From assembly GCF_014635865.1 (NCBI RefSeq), contig NZ_BMDQ01000005.1:1-64000 (forward strand): DNA of 64,000 nucleotides. Direction: 5' to 3'. The notes beneath the pieces are model-generated. The model saw nothing but the letters and a program-made list of their open reading frames with translations. It was not told where the DNA came from and ran no database searches. Below are positions 49,913 to 58,088 of the stretch, in pieces; the stretch's first letter is position 1, and each line of letters starts with the position of its first letter. The position numbers were made by a program, and so were the translations under genes. Source of the stretch: Winogradskyella haliclonae. Its GTDB lineage: Bacteria > Bacteroidota > Bacteroidia > Flavobacteriales > Flavobacteriaceae.

Positions 49913-50731
49913 CTATTCTTTTTCAACGAAGGCATCCATCACGGCATCACTAACACCCATGTTGCTAAATCCACCATCATTATATAGGTTTTGTAATGTT
50001 ACACGCTTAGTTAAATCACTAAAGAGTGTTACTGTATAATTAGCACAATCTAAAGCTGTAGCGTTACCAAGAGGAGACATTTTTTCAGCGTAAGAAATAA
50101 AGCCATCAAAGCCTTTTACACCTTGACCAGCTGTTGTTGGTGTAGGTGATTGCGAAATGGTATTAACTCTAACTTTTTTATCACGTCCAAAAAAGTATCC
50201 AAAACTACGTGCTATACTTTCTAAATACGCTTTATTATCTGCCATATCATTATAATCAGGAAATACACGTTGTGCAGCCATATAGGTTAAAGCGACTATA
50301 CTTCCCCACTCGTTCATAGCATCTGCTTTGTAAAGTGATGACATCACTTTGTGAAAAGACATAGCAGAAACATCAGTCCCTTTTTGAGTCCAATCATATT
50401 TCTGGTCTGTATATGCCCTTCCTTTTCTGACATTAACTGACATGCCAATAGAATGTAATACAAAGTCAATTTTACCACCGAGGATCTCCATAGATTTTTC
50501 GACAAGATTTTGCAAATCTTCTTCTGATGTTGCATCTGCAGGAATAATTTGCGAACCTGTTTTTTCTGCCAAGTCATTAATCTGCCCCATACGCATTGCT
50601 ATAGGCGCATTAGTTAAAACAAACTCTCCGCCTTCTTCATGAACACGTTCTGCAGTTTTCCATGCTATAGAATTAGGGTCTAAAGCCCCAAAAATGATTC
50701 CTTTTTTTCCTTTTAATAAATTATAAGACAT
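49913..50731 (-). CDS. fabI: Enoyl-[acyl-carrier-protein] reductase (NADH), FabI type
   Basis: FabI performs the last reduction of each fatty-acid elongation round. The 272-residue SDR enzyme opens LLKGKKGIIFGALDPNSIAWKTAERVHEEG (about 5-33), with the variant cofactor loop of FabI. It contains FVLHSIGMSVNV, the catalytic-type Y-x6-K in YNDMADNKA (about 177-185), and VRVNTISQSPTPTTAGQGV. Length is typical of the Bacteroidota form. It lies downstream of recN but has its own -7 box and a terminator. Confidence 0.95.
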   Translation of the reverse strand: MSYNLLKGKKGIIFGALDPNSIAWKTAERVHEEGGEFVLTNAPIAMRMGQINDLAEKTGSQIIPADATSEEDLQNLVEKSMEILGGKIDFVLHSIGMSVNVRKGRAYTDQKYDWTQKGTDVSAMSFHKVMSSLYKADAMNEWGSIVALTYMAAQRVFPDYNDMADNKAYLESIARSFGYFFGRDKKVRVNTISQSPTPTTAGQGVKGFDGFISYAEKMSPLGNATALDCANYTVTLFSDLTKRVTLQNLYNDGGFSNMGVSDAVMDAFVEKE

Positions 50732-50770
50732 AATTGTTTATGTTAGTTGTTTGCGGTCTAAATAATAATT

Positions 50771-50778
50771 CAAATATA
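50771..50778 (-). promoter_or_regulatory. Possible -7 box for fabI
   Basis: TATATTTG on the minus strand fits TAnnTTTG, 39 bases before the fabI start and just after the recN stop. No -33 box is clear. Confidence 0.4.
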
Positions 50779-50781
50779 GTA

Positions 50782-52434
50782 TTAATTCAATAATTGTTTT
50801 GCATGTGCTATAGCAGATTCTGTAATGTGTGCGCCACTCAACATTTGCGCTAATTCTACCACTCGATCATCTTGTGTTAGGCGCTTCATATCTGTATGCG
50901 TAGCATTATCTTTTTCTGTTTTATAAACCTTATAATGCCAGTTACCTTTTGAGGCTACTTGAGGTAAATGTGTAATTGAAAACACTTGCATATTTTTACT
51001 CATGCTTTTCATTATATCTCCCATTTTATTAGACACTTCCCCAGAAACTCCAGTATCAATTTCATCAAACATAATAGTTGGGAGTTTTACATAATTTGCC
51101 AATATAGACTTAATGGCCAACATTATGCGAGATAATTCCCCACCAGATGCTGATTTTTTCAACTCAGTAAACTGGCTGCCTTTGTTTGCCATAAACAAAA
51201 ACTGCAACTCATCCTTACCATTAATCAAAAATTTATCTGTTTCCGTAAATTCTATATTAAATTTGGCATTAGGCATGCCTAATTGCATCAAAATGCCTTC
51301 AAGGTTTGATTTAAATTTTGGGACTACAGCTAATCGATTCTTATGAATCTTAGATGCAATTGTATTGAGTTCTTTTTCTGAAGCTTTAATTTCTGATTTT
51401 TTATCTAAAATATCAGTATCTAAATTTTCGGATTTGTTGACTTTAACTTCTAGCTCTTCTTTTAGTTTTATTAATTCTGAAACATCAAATACCGAGTGTT
51501 TTTGTATCAGATTATTTATAGATTGTAATTTGTCACTTACCAACTGAAGCTCTTTTGGATCTGTTGATAATTGATCTTGTAGGTTGTCTAATTCTGATAC
51601 TAAATCATCCATCTCAATAACAACACTCTCTACACGTTCTTCAATAGAATTATATTGTTTTCCGAAGCTTGAAATAGTATTAAGCTTGCGCTTTACTTCT
51701 TTTATTCGGTCAATGATACCTATGTCTTCAGATTCTAAAAGAGATTTTGAATAACCTATAGCCTCTTGGATAGTTTCAACATTACTTAACTGTTCGTAAG
51801 TAGCTTCTAAATCTTTTAGATCTATCCCTTCAGGTTGTGCTTCAACCAATTCATTTAACAAAAACATATTATAATCGTACTCTTTCTTTGATACACTTAG
51901 AGAAGTTTCTAAATCAAGTAATTGTTGCTCTAATATCTTATGCTTTTTTAATTGAACTAAGTAATCTTTGAGTAAATCTGTATTGTTAGCTAAGGCATCT
52001 ATCACCTTAAACTGAAACGAGTCATTCGTCAACTGAAGTGTTTGGTGCTGTGAATGAATATCTAAAATATAACTGCTTAAATTTGTTAAGCTATCTAAAT
52101 TTACTGGTGTGTCATTGACAAATGCTCTAGACTTTCCAGAAGGTAATATTTCTCTTCTAATGATAGTTTGCGGGTCGTAATCTAAATCTTCTTGACCAAA
52201 AACCGTTTCTAAATCATAATTAGCAATATCAAAAACTGCTTCTATAATACATTTGCTAGAACTGTCTTTAATTTGACTTAAGTCAGCTCTTTTTCCTAGC
52301 ACAAGTGATAATCCTCCTAATAAAATTGATTTACCTGCACCTGTTTCGCCAGTGATAATAGAAAACCCATTGTTAAAAGAGATTTCTAACTCATCGATTA
52401 AAGCATAATTTTTAATACGTAAAGTCGTTAACAC
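50782..52434 (-). CDS. recN: DNA repair protein RecN
   Basis: RecN is an SMC-like ATPase acting in double-strand break repair. The 550-residue protein has the P-loop FSIITGETGAGKSILLGGL (about 26-44), a long coiled coil (about 150-380), the ABC signature SASGGELSRIMLAI near 434 and Walker B PTIMFDEIDTGVSGEV near 460. Length is typical. It is the last gene of the bamD-rpoZ-coaBC-DUF4835-recN run. A perfect 9-bp dyad lies 18 bases before its start, a possible operator. Confidence 0.97.
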   Translation of the reverse strand: MLTTLRIKNYALIDELEISFNNGFSIITGETGAGKSILLGGLSLVLGKRADLSQIKDSSSKCIIEAVFDIANYDLETVFGQEDLDYDPQTIIRREILPSGKSRAFVNDTPVNLDSLTNLSSYILDIHSQHQTLQLTNDSFQFKVIDALANNTDLLKDYLVQLKKHKILEQQLLDLETSLSVSKKEYDYNMFLLNELVEAQPEGIDLKDLEATYEQLSNVETIQEAIGYSKSLLESEDIGIIDRIKEVKRKLNTISSFGKQYNSIEERVESVVIEMDDLVSELDNLQDQLSTDPKELQLVSDKLQSINNLIQKHSVFDVSELIKLKEELEVKVNKSENLDTDILDKKSEIKASEKELNTIASKIHKNRLAVVPKFKSNLEGILMQLGMPNAKFNIEFTETDKFLINGKDELQFLFMANKGSQFTELKKSASGGELSRIMLAIKSILANYVKLPTIMFDEIDTGVSGEVSNKMGDIMKSMSKNMQVFSITHLPQVASKGNWHYKVYKTEKDNATHTDMKRLTQDDRVVELAQMLSGAHITESAIAHAKQLLN

Positions 52435-52452
52435 AAATGCAAGAATTGATTA

Positions 52453-52475
52453 TATACAAAGCTACACTTTGTATA
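52453..52475. promoter_or_regulatory. Palindrome upstream of recN
   Basis: TATACAAAG and CTTTGTATA are perfect inverted arms around CTACA. The site is 18 bases before the recN start and 30 bases after the stop codon of the DUF4835 gene. No T run follows on the minus strand, so an operator is more likely than a terminator. Confidence 0.5.
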
Positions 52476-52505
52476 CTATAAAATAAAATAAGGGTATAGA
52501 ATAAT

Positions 52506-53393
52506 TTAGAATTTAATTTTACTCCATTTAGAACCGTGGATTGGAGCTATCCTATTAAGTACATCTACTAATTTGGTAATATTTACGCTCGGACCACCAC
52601 CAAAAATACTTGCCACTTCATTAGCTTTAGAGTCGAAAAAAACTCGCATTAAAAAAGAATTTGGTCTGCGAGAATGCATTTTTTGCAAATCTATTAATGA
52701 CTCTGCTATAGCCGACTTACTACCTCTAACTTCTTTTTGCATTAAATCCAAACCTTCTCTATGATATTTATACATGGAACTTCTAAACTCTTTATACGTT
52801 GGAGATAGAATATTATCAATTAACGCAAAACGAGACTGTAAACCATCCTCTAGTTTCCATCCTCTAGAATTTCCTTGCTGAGAATAATTAGCAATTGTTT
52901 GCGCTTGTCTGTAATATTCATCACCACCGTTTGGCGTAAATGTATCTGCATCCATACCCAAAATCATATATATATGAAATGTTAATACCGAAATTAAATT
53001 AGATTCGAACTGGTTTGGATTAAAAACTAAGTTCTGAAATTCTAAATATTGAAACCCAAACTCTTTATCATTAAATGTATAAACTGGCGTACTGTAAGTA
53101 GAGCCATAAATTGGTCTTGAAGTCTGTACTTGTAGCGTTGTAGAGAAAGTGTCATTATTATAGTTTTGTACGTTAATAACCATACTACAATCTATGCGCT
53201 CTTGGACTTTAAAATTTTTATTTGTCCATTGCGTATTATTTACAAATTCCGTTAACTGGCGCTCTAAAGTCTTAAAGACTTGATTATTATCATTACCGGT
53301 TTGTTGTGCTACAACTGTAACTGTGCAATTAAGCTCTTGAGCCATTGTTACAGCAGAAACAAAAAGAAAAAGTATAAAATAGTATTTACGCAT
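52506..53393 (-). CDS. DUF4835 protein (type IX secretion PorD-like)
   Basis: A 295-residue secreted protein with a signal peptide (YFILFLFVSAVTMAQ, cleavage near 18) and a DUF4835 core: ELNCTVTVVAQQTGNDNNQVFKTLERQLTEFVNNTQW, EFQNLVFNPNQFESNLISVLTFHIYMILGMDADTF, and RRPNSFLMRVFFDSKANEV. The family includes PorD, an accessory protein needed for the type IX secretion system of Porphyromonas and relatives. A T9SS role is thus likely and fits the T9SS adhesins at 0-7 kb. Its start overlaps the end of coaBC by 8 bases. Confidence 0.88.
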   Translation of the reverse strand: MRKYYFILFLFVSAVTMAQELNCTVTVVAQQTGNDNNQVFKTLERQLTEFVNNTQWTNKNFKVQERIDCSMVINVQNYNNDTFSTTLQVQTSRPIYGSTYSTPVYTFNDKEFGFQYLEFQNLVFNPNQFESNLISVLTFHIYMILGMDADTFTPNGGDEYYRQAQTIANYSQQGNSRGWKLEDGLQSRFALIDNILSPTYKEFRSSMYKYHREGLDLMQKEVRGSKSAIAESLIDLQKMHSRRPNSFLMRVFFDSKANEVASIFGGGPSVNITKLVDVLNRIAPIHGSKWSKIKF

Positions 53394-54597
53394 TGACTTG
53401 CTTTAAAATTTGATACATTAAATCTTTAGCTACCTCAGCTTTAGATTTAAGTTCGTTTTCTATAACCTCATTAGATTTGGTTATAAATGTAACTTTATTT
53501 GTGGATACTCCAAAACCGGCTCCTTTATCTCTAAGAGAATTTAGGACTATTAAATCTAAATTTTTAGACTCTAGTTTTCCTTTTGCGTGTTCTAACTCAT
53601 TGTTAGTCTCTAGAGCAAAACCTACCAGAAATTGTTGGTCTTTTTGTTGTCCAAGAGATTTAAGAATATCTTTTGTTTTTTCTAATTCAATAGTAAACGT
53701 AGAATCAGACTTTTTTATTTTCTTATCTGCTATTTCTTTTGGTCTATAATCCGCAACAGCTGCAGATAAAATAGCAATATCTGCCCCTTTGTAATGCTTA
53801 TGCACTTCATCATACATCTCTTGCGCACTTACAACTGGGTGCACTTTAACTAAACTATGAGATGTTTTTTGATGTGTCGGACCAGAAACTAAAATTACCT
53901 CAGCGCCTAAATTTGCAGCAGCATTAGCAATCTCAAAACCCATTTTTCCACTAGAATGATTCCCAATAAATCTTACAGGGTCTAATGCTTCATATGTTGG
54001 TCCTGCAGTAACTATAACTTTTTTGCCTTTGAGAGGAAGTTTATCTAAAATATCAGCTTCAATAAAAGCTACAATATCCTCAGGTTCTGCCATACGCCCT
54101 TCACCTACTAAACCGCTTGCTAATTCTCCACTTGTAGCAGGTATTATGATATTACCAAACGAGTTAAGTTTATCAAAAGATATTTTTGTTGATTCATGTT
54201 TATACATGTCTAAGTCCATAGCTGGAGCAAAATAGACAGGACATTTTGCTGATAAGTATGTTGCCAGTAATAAATTATCGCAAGTGCCATTTGCCATTTT
54301 AGACATTGTATTTGCAGTTGCCGGTGCTATAACAAATAAATCTGCCCATAGTCCCAATTCTACATGGTTATTCCACATGGTATTATCATCATCTTCATTA
54401 GTAAAAGATGAATAAACTGGGTTTTTAGAAAGTGTAGAAAGTGTAAGTGGCGTTATAAAATCCTTAGAAGCAGGCGTCATCACTACTTTGATATTGGCAC
54501 CTGCTTTTATGAATTGTCTTACTAAATGTGCTGTTTTATATGCTGCAATTCCTGCAGTTACACCTAGTAAAATATTTTTGTCTTTAAGAATAGACAT
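53386..54597 (-). CDS. coaBC: Bifunctional CoaBC (phosphopantothenoylcysteine synthase/decarboxylase)
   Basis: CoaBC makes 4'-phosphopantetheine for coenzyme A. The 403-residue fusion has an N-terminal flavin decarboxylase domain (about 1-185: LLGVTAGIAAYKTAHLVRQF, HVELGLWADLFVIAPATANT with its His, MANGTCDNLL, YFAPAMDLDMY) and a C-terminal synthetase domain (about 190-403: KVIVTAGPTYEALDPVRFIGNHSSGKMGFE, AAVADYRP, FALETN, NKVTFI). Domain order is the usual bacterial one. It lies in the bamD-rpoZ-coaBC-DUF4835-recN run, 7 bases after rpoZ. Confidence 0.96.
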   Translation of the reverse strand: MSILKDKNILLGVTAGIAAYKTAHLVRQFIKAGANIKVVMTPASKDFITPLTLSTLSKNPVYSSFTNEDDDNTMWNNHVELGLWADLFVIAPATANTMSKMANGTCDNLLLATYLSAKCPVYFAPAMDLDMYKHESTKISFDKLNSFGNIIIPATSGELASGLVGEGRMAEPEDIVAFIEADILDKLPLKGKKVIVTAGPTYEALDPVRFIGNHSSGKMGFEIANAAANLGAEVILVSGPTHQKTSHSLVKVHPVVSAQEMYDEVHKHYKGADIAILSAAVADYRPKEIADKKIKKSDSTFTIELEKTKDILKSLGQQKDQQFLVGFALETNNELEHAKGKLESKNLDLIVLNSLRDKGAGFGVSTNKVTFITKSNEVIENELKSKAEVAKDLMYQILKQVNA

Positions 54598-54604
54598 TTA
54601 ATTT

Positions 54605-54934
54605 TTATTCCTGAGTATCGTCCTCAGTATTTCTGTGGTAAATCTTATCTTCTAACCACTCTTTAACTGCTAATGCATGTGGCTTAGGTAATTTTTCGTA
54701 AAATTTAGAAACTTCTATTTGTTCCTTGTTTTCAAATATTTCTTCTAAACTGTCATTGTATGTAGCAAACTCTTCAAGTTTATCAACTAATTCTCTTCTA
54801 ATATCCGTGTTAATTTGCTCAGCACGTTTAGCTATCACAGAAATAGCTTCATAGATATTGTCTGTAGGAGCATCTATTTCGTTTCTGTTGTAAGTTAAAG
54901 TTGTTACCGGTGCGTCTGTCTTTTTTAAATCCAT
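54605..54934 (-). CDS. rpoZ: DNA-directed RNA polymerase omega subunit
   Basis: The 109-residue protein is the Bacteroidota form of omega, which helps assemble RNA polymerase. Typical features are DAPTDNIYEAISVIAKRAEQINTDIRRELVDKLEEF and a closing LPKPHALAVKEWLEDKIYHR. The E. coli-type MARVTV start is absent in this group, so recognition rests on the IYEAISVIAKRA segment and gene context. It lies between bamD (17-base gap) and coaBC (7-base gap), the arrangement seen widely in Flavobacteriia. Confidence 0.88.
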   Translation of the reverse strand: MDLKKTDAPVTTLTYNRNEIDAPTDNIYEAISVIAKRAEQINTDIRRELVDKLEEFATYNDSLEEIFENKEQIEVSKFYEKLPKPHALAVKEWLEDKIYHRNTEDDTQE

Positions 54935-54951
54935 TTTTATAATGATTAACT

Positions 54952-55743
54952 TTAAATCTCTTCTTTTTTTACATCTTCTAACTCAGCTTTCATTTTACTT
55001 GCTTCGTCTAGATATTTTGTCTTAGGGTAAGCTTTTACAAGCATATTATAATCAGCTAGCGCAGTTTTAATACGCTCTAGCTTAAGGTCTTCAATACTTA
55101 ATATTGCCAAGTTATACTCTGAATTAAACTTGTAATATAAGGCATCTTCTCTTAAAGATGTTCCTGGAAAGTCTAATAAAAAATTATTAAATGACTTTAT
55201 TGATGCTTTATAATCGTAAATTCTATTGTATTGCTTAGCTATCTCAAATGCTTTTTTCTCAAGCTTAAAATCTAATTCTTTGACTAATTTATTAGCTTCA
55301 GGAAGATATTTCGAATCTGGGTAATTATTCACAAAAAGCTGAATTTTTTCTATAGCCTTAACTGTTTCTTCCTTGTCTTTAGAATAAATTGGTGACTCTT
55401 CATAATAACTTTTTACAGATAAAAAAGCTGCTTCTTCAGCTTTTTCACTTTTAGGGTATGAGTTAACAAATTGCTCAAATCTATATGAAGATAGGTAATA
55501 CTGTTCTTCTTCATAAAAACACTTAGCGTGCATGTACATGAGCTTCTCTGCTTGAGGCTTACCTCTATACTTAGGCACAATTTGTTCAAAAAGTCTATTG
55601 GCTTTTTTAAACTTCCCAGCTTCATACAGTTCTTCGCCTAGTTTGAATTTTAAAGCAATATCTTCAGATTTCATTGCTTTCTGAAAATCGTTGCAAGAGG
55701 TTAAAACCAAAACAGATACTAAAATAAAAAATGCTCTTCTCAT
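54952..55743 (-). CDS. bamD: Outer-membrane assembly lipoprotein BamD
   Basis: BamD is an essential TPR lipoprotein of the BAM machine that inserts outer-membrane barrels. Starting at ATG 55743, the 263-residue product has the lipobox VLVLTSCNDF (Cys near 16) and five TPR-like repeats, for instance LGEELYEAGKFKKANRLFEQIVPKYRGKPQAEKLMYMHA and FPGTSLREDALYYKFNSEYNLAI. The upstream 30 bases of open frame are not conserved. A TACTTTTG box (55761-55768) on the minus strand is a plausible -7 element. It heads the bamD-rpoZ-coaBC-DUF4835-recN run. Confidence 0.93.
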   Translation of the reverse strand: MRRAFFILVSVLVLTSCNDFQKAMKSEDIALKFKLGEELYEAGKFKKANRLFEQIVPKYRGKPQAEKLMYMHAKCFYEEEQYYLSSYRFEQFVNSYPKSEKAEEAAFLSVKSYYEESPIYSKDKEETVKAIEKIQLFVNNYPDSKYLPEANKLVKELDFKLEKKAFEIAKQYNRIYDYKASIKSFNNFLLDFPGTSLREDALYYKFNSEYNLAILSIEDLKLERIKTALADYNMLVKAYPKTKYLDEASKMKAELEDVKKEEI

Positions 55744-55850
55744 AAATTTAAAACAGTGTGCAAAAGTATGCATTAATAACGGATTTTAAAAACAAAAATT
55801 TACTCTAAAATACAGGGTTATTTAAGTCTATGATTGACTTTACAAGAAGT

Positions 55851-56735
55851 TTAACGTTTCCCTAATCGTTTTAGTTCATTTTCAATTGACTTTTTCAAGC
55901 TTTCCGAAGCTTCAACTAAAGGTAATCTCACATAAGAATCACTTATATTTAAAGCACTAAGAACAGACTTAATACCTGCTGGATTATTTTCAGAAAAAAT
56001 AAGATTAGTAATTGTTATCAAATCAAAATGAGTTTTATAGGCTTCTTTTGCATTACCTGCAATACCTTGCCTAATCATTTCTGAAAATTCTTTTGCTAAG
56101 GCTTGACCTATTACTGAAATAACTCCAGAGCCTCCTGCTAAAGCTACTGCTAATGCCAAATCATCATCTCCAGAGATGATATGAAAATCTTCTGGCTTAT
56201 CTCTCAATAATTCTAAGTATTGACCTATATCATTACCTGCTTCTTTAACTGCTATAATATTCTCAAAATCTCGAGCCAAACGCAATGTCGTTTCTGGCAA
56301 CATATTTTTTGAAGTTCTACCTGGAACATTATATAATATAATTGGTCTAGGTGAAACATTTGAAATTGCCTTAAAATGCTGATAAAGCCCCTCTTGGGTA
56401 GGTTTACTGTAATATGGAGATACAGAAAGAATGGCATCTATCTGGGATAAATCTGTAGTGTTTATTTCCTCAATAACAGTCTGGGTATTATTTCCTCCAA
56501 TACCTAAAACCAAAGGTACGCGACCGTTATTAACTTTAACTATGTGTGCAGTTATTGCAGTTTTTTCTTCTTTGTTTATAGTTGCACTCTCTCCTGTAGT
56601 ACCACTAATAACCAGATACTCAACACCATTAGAAATATTATGCTCCACTAGTCTACTTAGAGCATCGTAATCGACAGACAAATCTTTTTTAAATGGTGTA
56701 ATTAAAGCGACACCTGTACCTACAAACTTGGTCAT
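55851..56735 (-). CDS. dapA: 4-hydroxy-tetrahydrodipicolinate synthase
   Basis: DapA condenses pyruvate and aspartate semialdehyde, the first step specific to lysine and diaminopimelate synthesis. The 294-residue TIM-barrel has VALITPFKKDLSVDYDAL, VISGTTGESATI, YYSKPTQEGLYQHF, the tyrosine in ILYNVPGRT (near 135), and the Schiff-base lysine in IIAVKEAGNDI (near 161). It starts in a TAATG overlap with the upstream small gene, so the two are coupled. A 107-base gap separates it from bamD. Confidence 0.97.
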   Translation of the reverse strand: MTKFVGTGVALITPFKKDLSVDYDALSRLVEHNISNGVEYLVISGTTGESATINKEEKTAITAHIVKVNNGRVPLVLGIGGNNTQTVIEEINTTDLSQIDAILSVSPYYSKPTQEGLYQHFKAISNVSPRPIILYNVPGRTSKNMLPETTLRLARDFENIIAVKEAGNDIGQYLELLRDKPEDFHIISGDDDLALAVALAGGSGVISVIGQALAKEFSEMIRQGIAGNAKEAYKTHFDLITITNLIFSENNPAGIKSVLSALNISDSYVRLPLVEASESLKKSIENELKRLGKR

Positions 56736-57253
56736 TATATTTTATTTAGTATGGTTAAATATTTTTTTAGTTCTAGTTTAAAAATCTCAAAATCTTTTGG
56801 CTTTACCTCAATAATTAAATCATAAAGTCGCTCATCTCTATTAGAAATGCCTACTTTAAAATTTGCCTTAGACATGGCTGCAATTTGCTTTAATTCATTC
56901 TCTTCTGCTAAAAAATAACAGATTAAGACATCAAACTTAGTATCTGTGAAATTTTGCAAATCTATATTTTTAAGTTTCCCGTTCCATCCAAAATCTTTTG
57001 GTCCATAAACTGCATCCCATTGATTATGATTTTCAGGATTTTGTTTTGAAAACGTATAGAAACTACGTTTTGCAGATACGATTCCCAAGCTATCAATAAA
57101 AGCTTCAATGTCTTCGTAATTACAATATTCTGAATCATTTAAAAGCACACCTACAGACTTAATTTTATCTAAGCTAACCTCAACACTACGATTAGATAGC
57201 GTTTTGTTAATATATTTTTGATTTGATTTTTCCTTAAATGCTTTTAAAATCAT
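56735..57253 (-). CDS. Small conserved protein next to dapA (DUF6913-like)
   Basis: A 172-residue soluble protein without signal peptide. Features are a basic N terminus, VGVLLNDSEYCNYEDIEAF, FGWNGKLKNIDLQNFTDTKFDVLICYFLAEENELKQIAAMSKANFKVGISNRDERLYDLIIEV, which recalls a small Bacteroidota family I know as DUF6913; the label is tentative. The second half alternates strands and helices. It is cotranscribed with dapA (one-base overlap) and preceded by its own promoter box, but no function follows from that. Confidence 0.75.
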   Translation of the reverse strand: MILKAFKEKSNQKYINKTLSNRSVEVSLDKIKSVGVLLNDSEYCNYEDIEAFIDSLGIVSAKRSFYTFSKQNPENHNQWDAVYGPKDFGWNGKLKNIDLQNFTDTKFDVLICYFLAEENELKQIAAMSKANFKVGISNRDERLYDLIIEVKPKDFEIFKLELKKYLTILNKI

Positions 57254-57271
57254 TTATCTTTAACCTTTGTG

Positions 57272-57279
57272 CAAATTTA
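57272..57279 (-). promoter_or_regulatory. Predicted -7 box of the DUF6913-dapA unit
   Basis: TAAATTTG on the minus strand fits TAnnTTTG, 18 bases before the start codon, in the divergent gap to the nucleotidase genes. Confidence 0.4.
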
Positions 57280-57324
57280 ACAAAAGTGTATTCACTTTGT
57301 TGTTAAGATATCATAAGTTATTAG

Positions 57325-58083
57325 ATGAGAAATAGACTTTTTTTAATGTTTGTAATGGCAGTTTTTATAACAGCCTGCAAACAAGATTATTCACTTGATA
57401 AAATCATTGGCAAGAGAAATGCCATTACTGACAGCTTAAAAACTAATGCTAAAATTGAAGCTTACATTAAACCCTATCGTGAAAGCGTCAACAAAGATTT
57501 AGACAGTGTAATAGCATTTGCTGCAGACACCTATTCTAAAAATGATGGAGAACTTAATACAGCTATTGGTAACTTTATGGCTGATGCCGTTTTTGAAATG
57601 TGCAATCCAGTTTTTGAAAAAAGAACTAAGCAAACTATTGATATGGTTTTACTCAATCATGGTGGCATACGATCAATAATTTCTAAGGGAGACATTACAA
57701 GTCGTACAGCCTATGAAGTAATGCCGTTTGATAACTCTGTTGTTGTAACTCCAATGAAGGGGCAACAAATTAAAGATATGCTCTCATTTTTAGCTAGTAA
57801 AAAACGTGCACATCCAATTTCTAAATTAAAACTGACACTTTCTCAGGACTACTCTATAAAAGAAGCATTAATTAATGGTAGTGAAATTGATTATGAAAAA
57901 ATCTATCATGTAGCTACTAATGACTATCTATATAATGGAGGCAGCAGAATGCATTTTTTAAAATCCAAGGACACTGTGTATGATTTAGATTATAAAATAA
58001 GAAATTTACTTATAGACTATTTTAAGAAAATAGACACTTTACAACCTAGCATTGACGATAGATTCACTCACCAAAAAGACTAA
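57325..58083 (+). CDS. 5'-nucleotidase C-terminal domain as a separate lipoprotein
   Basis: The 252-residue protein has a lipoprotein signal (LFLMFVMAVFITACKQD, Cys near 17). It contains only the substrate-binding 5_nucleotid_C domain: GELNTAIGNFMADAVFE, VLLNHGGIRSIISKGDITSRTAYEVMPFDNSVVVTPMKGQQI (with N-H-G-G-I-R and F-D-N), and YHVATNDYLYNGG. The metallophosphatase half is encoded by the next gene, 5 bases downstream. The two probably act together outside the cytoplasm to hydrolyse nucleotides or related phosphoesters. Splitting and reversed order are described in the findings. Confidence 0.9.
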   Translation: MRNRLFLMFVMAVFITACKQDYSLDKIIGKRNAITDSLKTNAKIEAYIKPYRESVNKDLDSVIAFAADTYSKNDGELNTAIGNFMADAVFEMCNPVFEKRTKQTIDMVLLNHGGIRSIISKGDITSRTAYEVMPFDNSVVVTPMKGQQIKDMLSFLASKKRAHPISKLKLTLSQDYSIKEALINGSEIDYEKIYHVATNDYLYNGGSRMHFLKSKDTVYDLDYKIRNLLIDYFKKIDTLQPSIDDRFTHQKD

Positions 58084-58088
58084 TTCTA

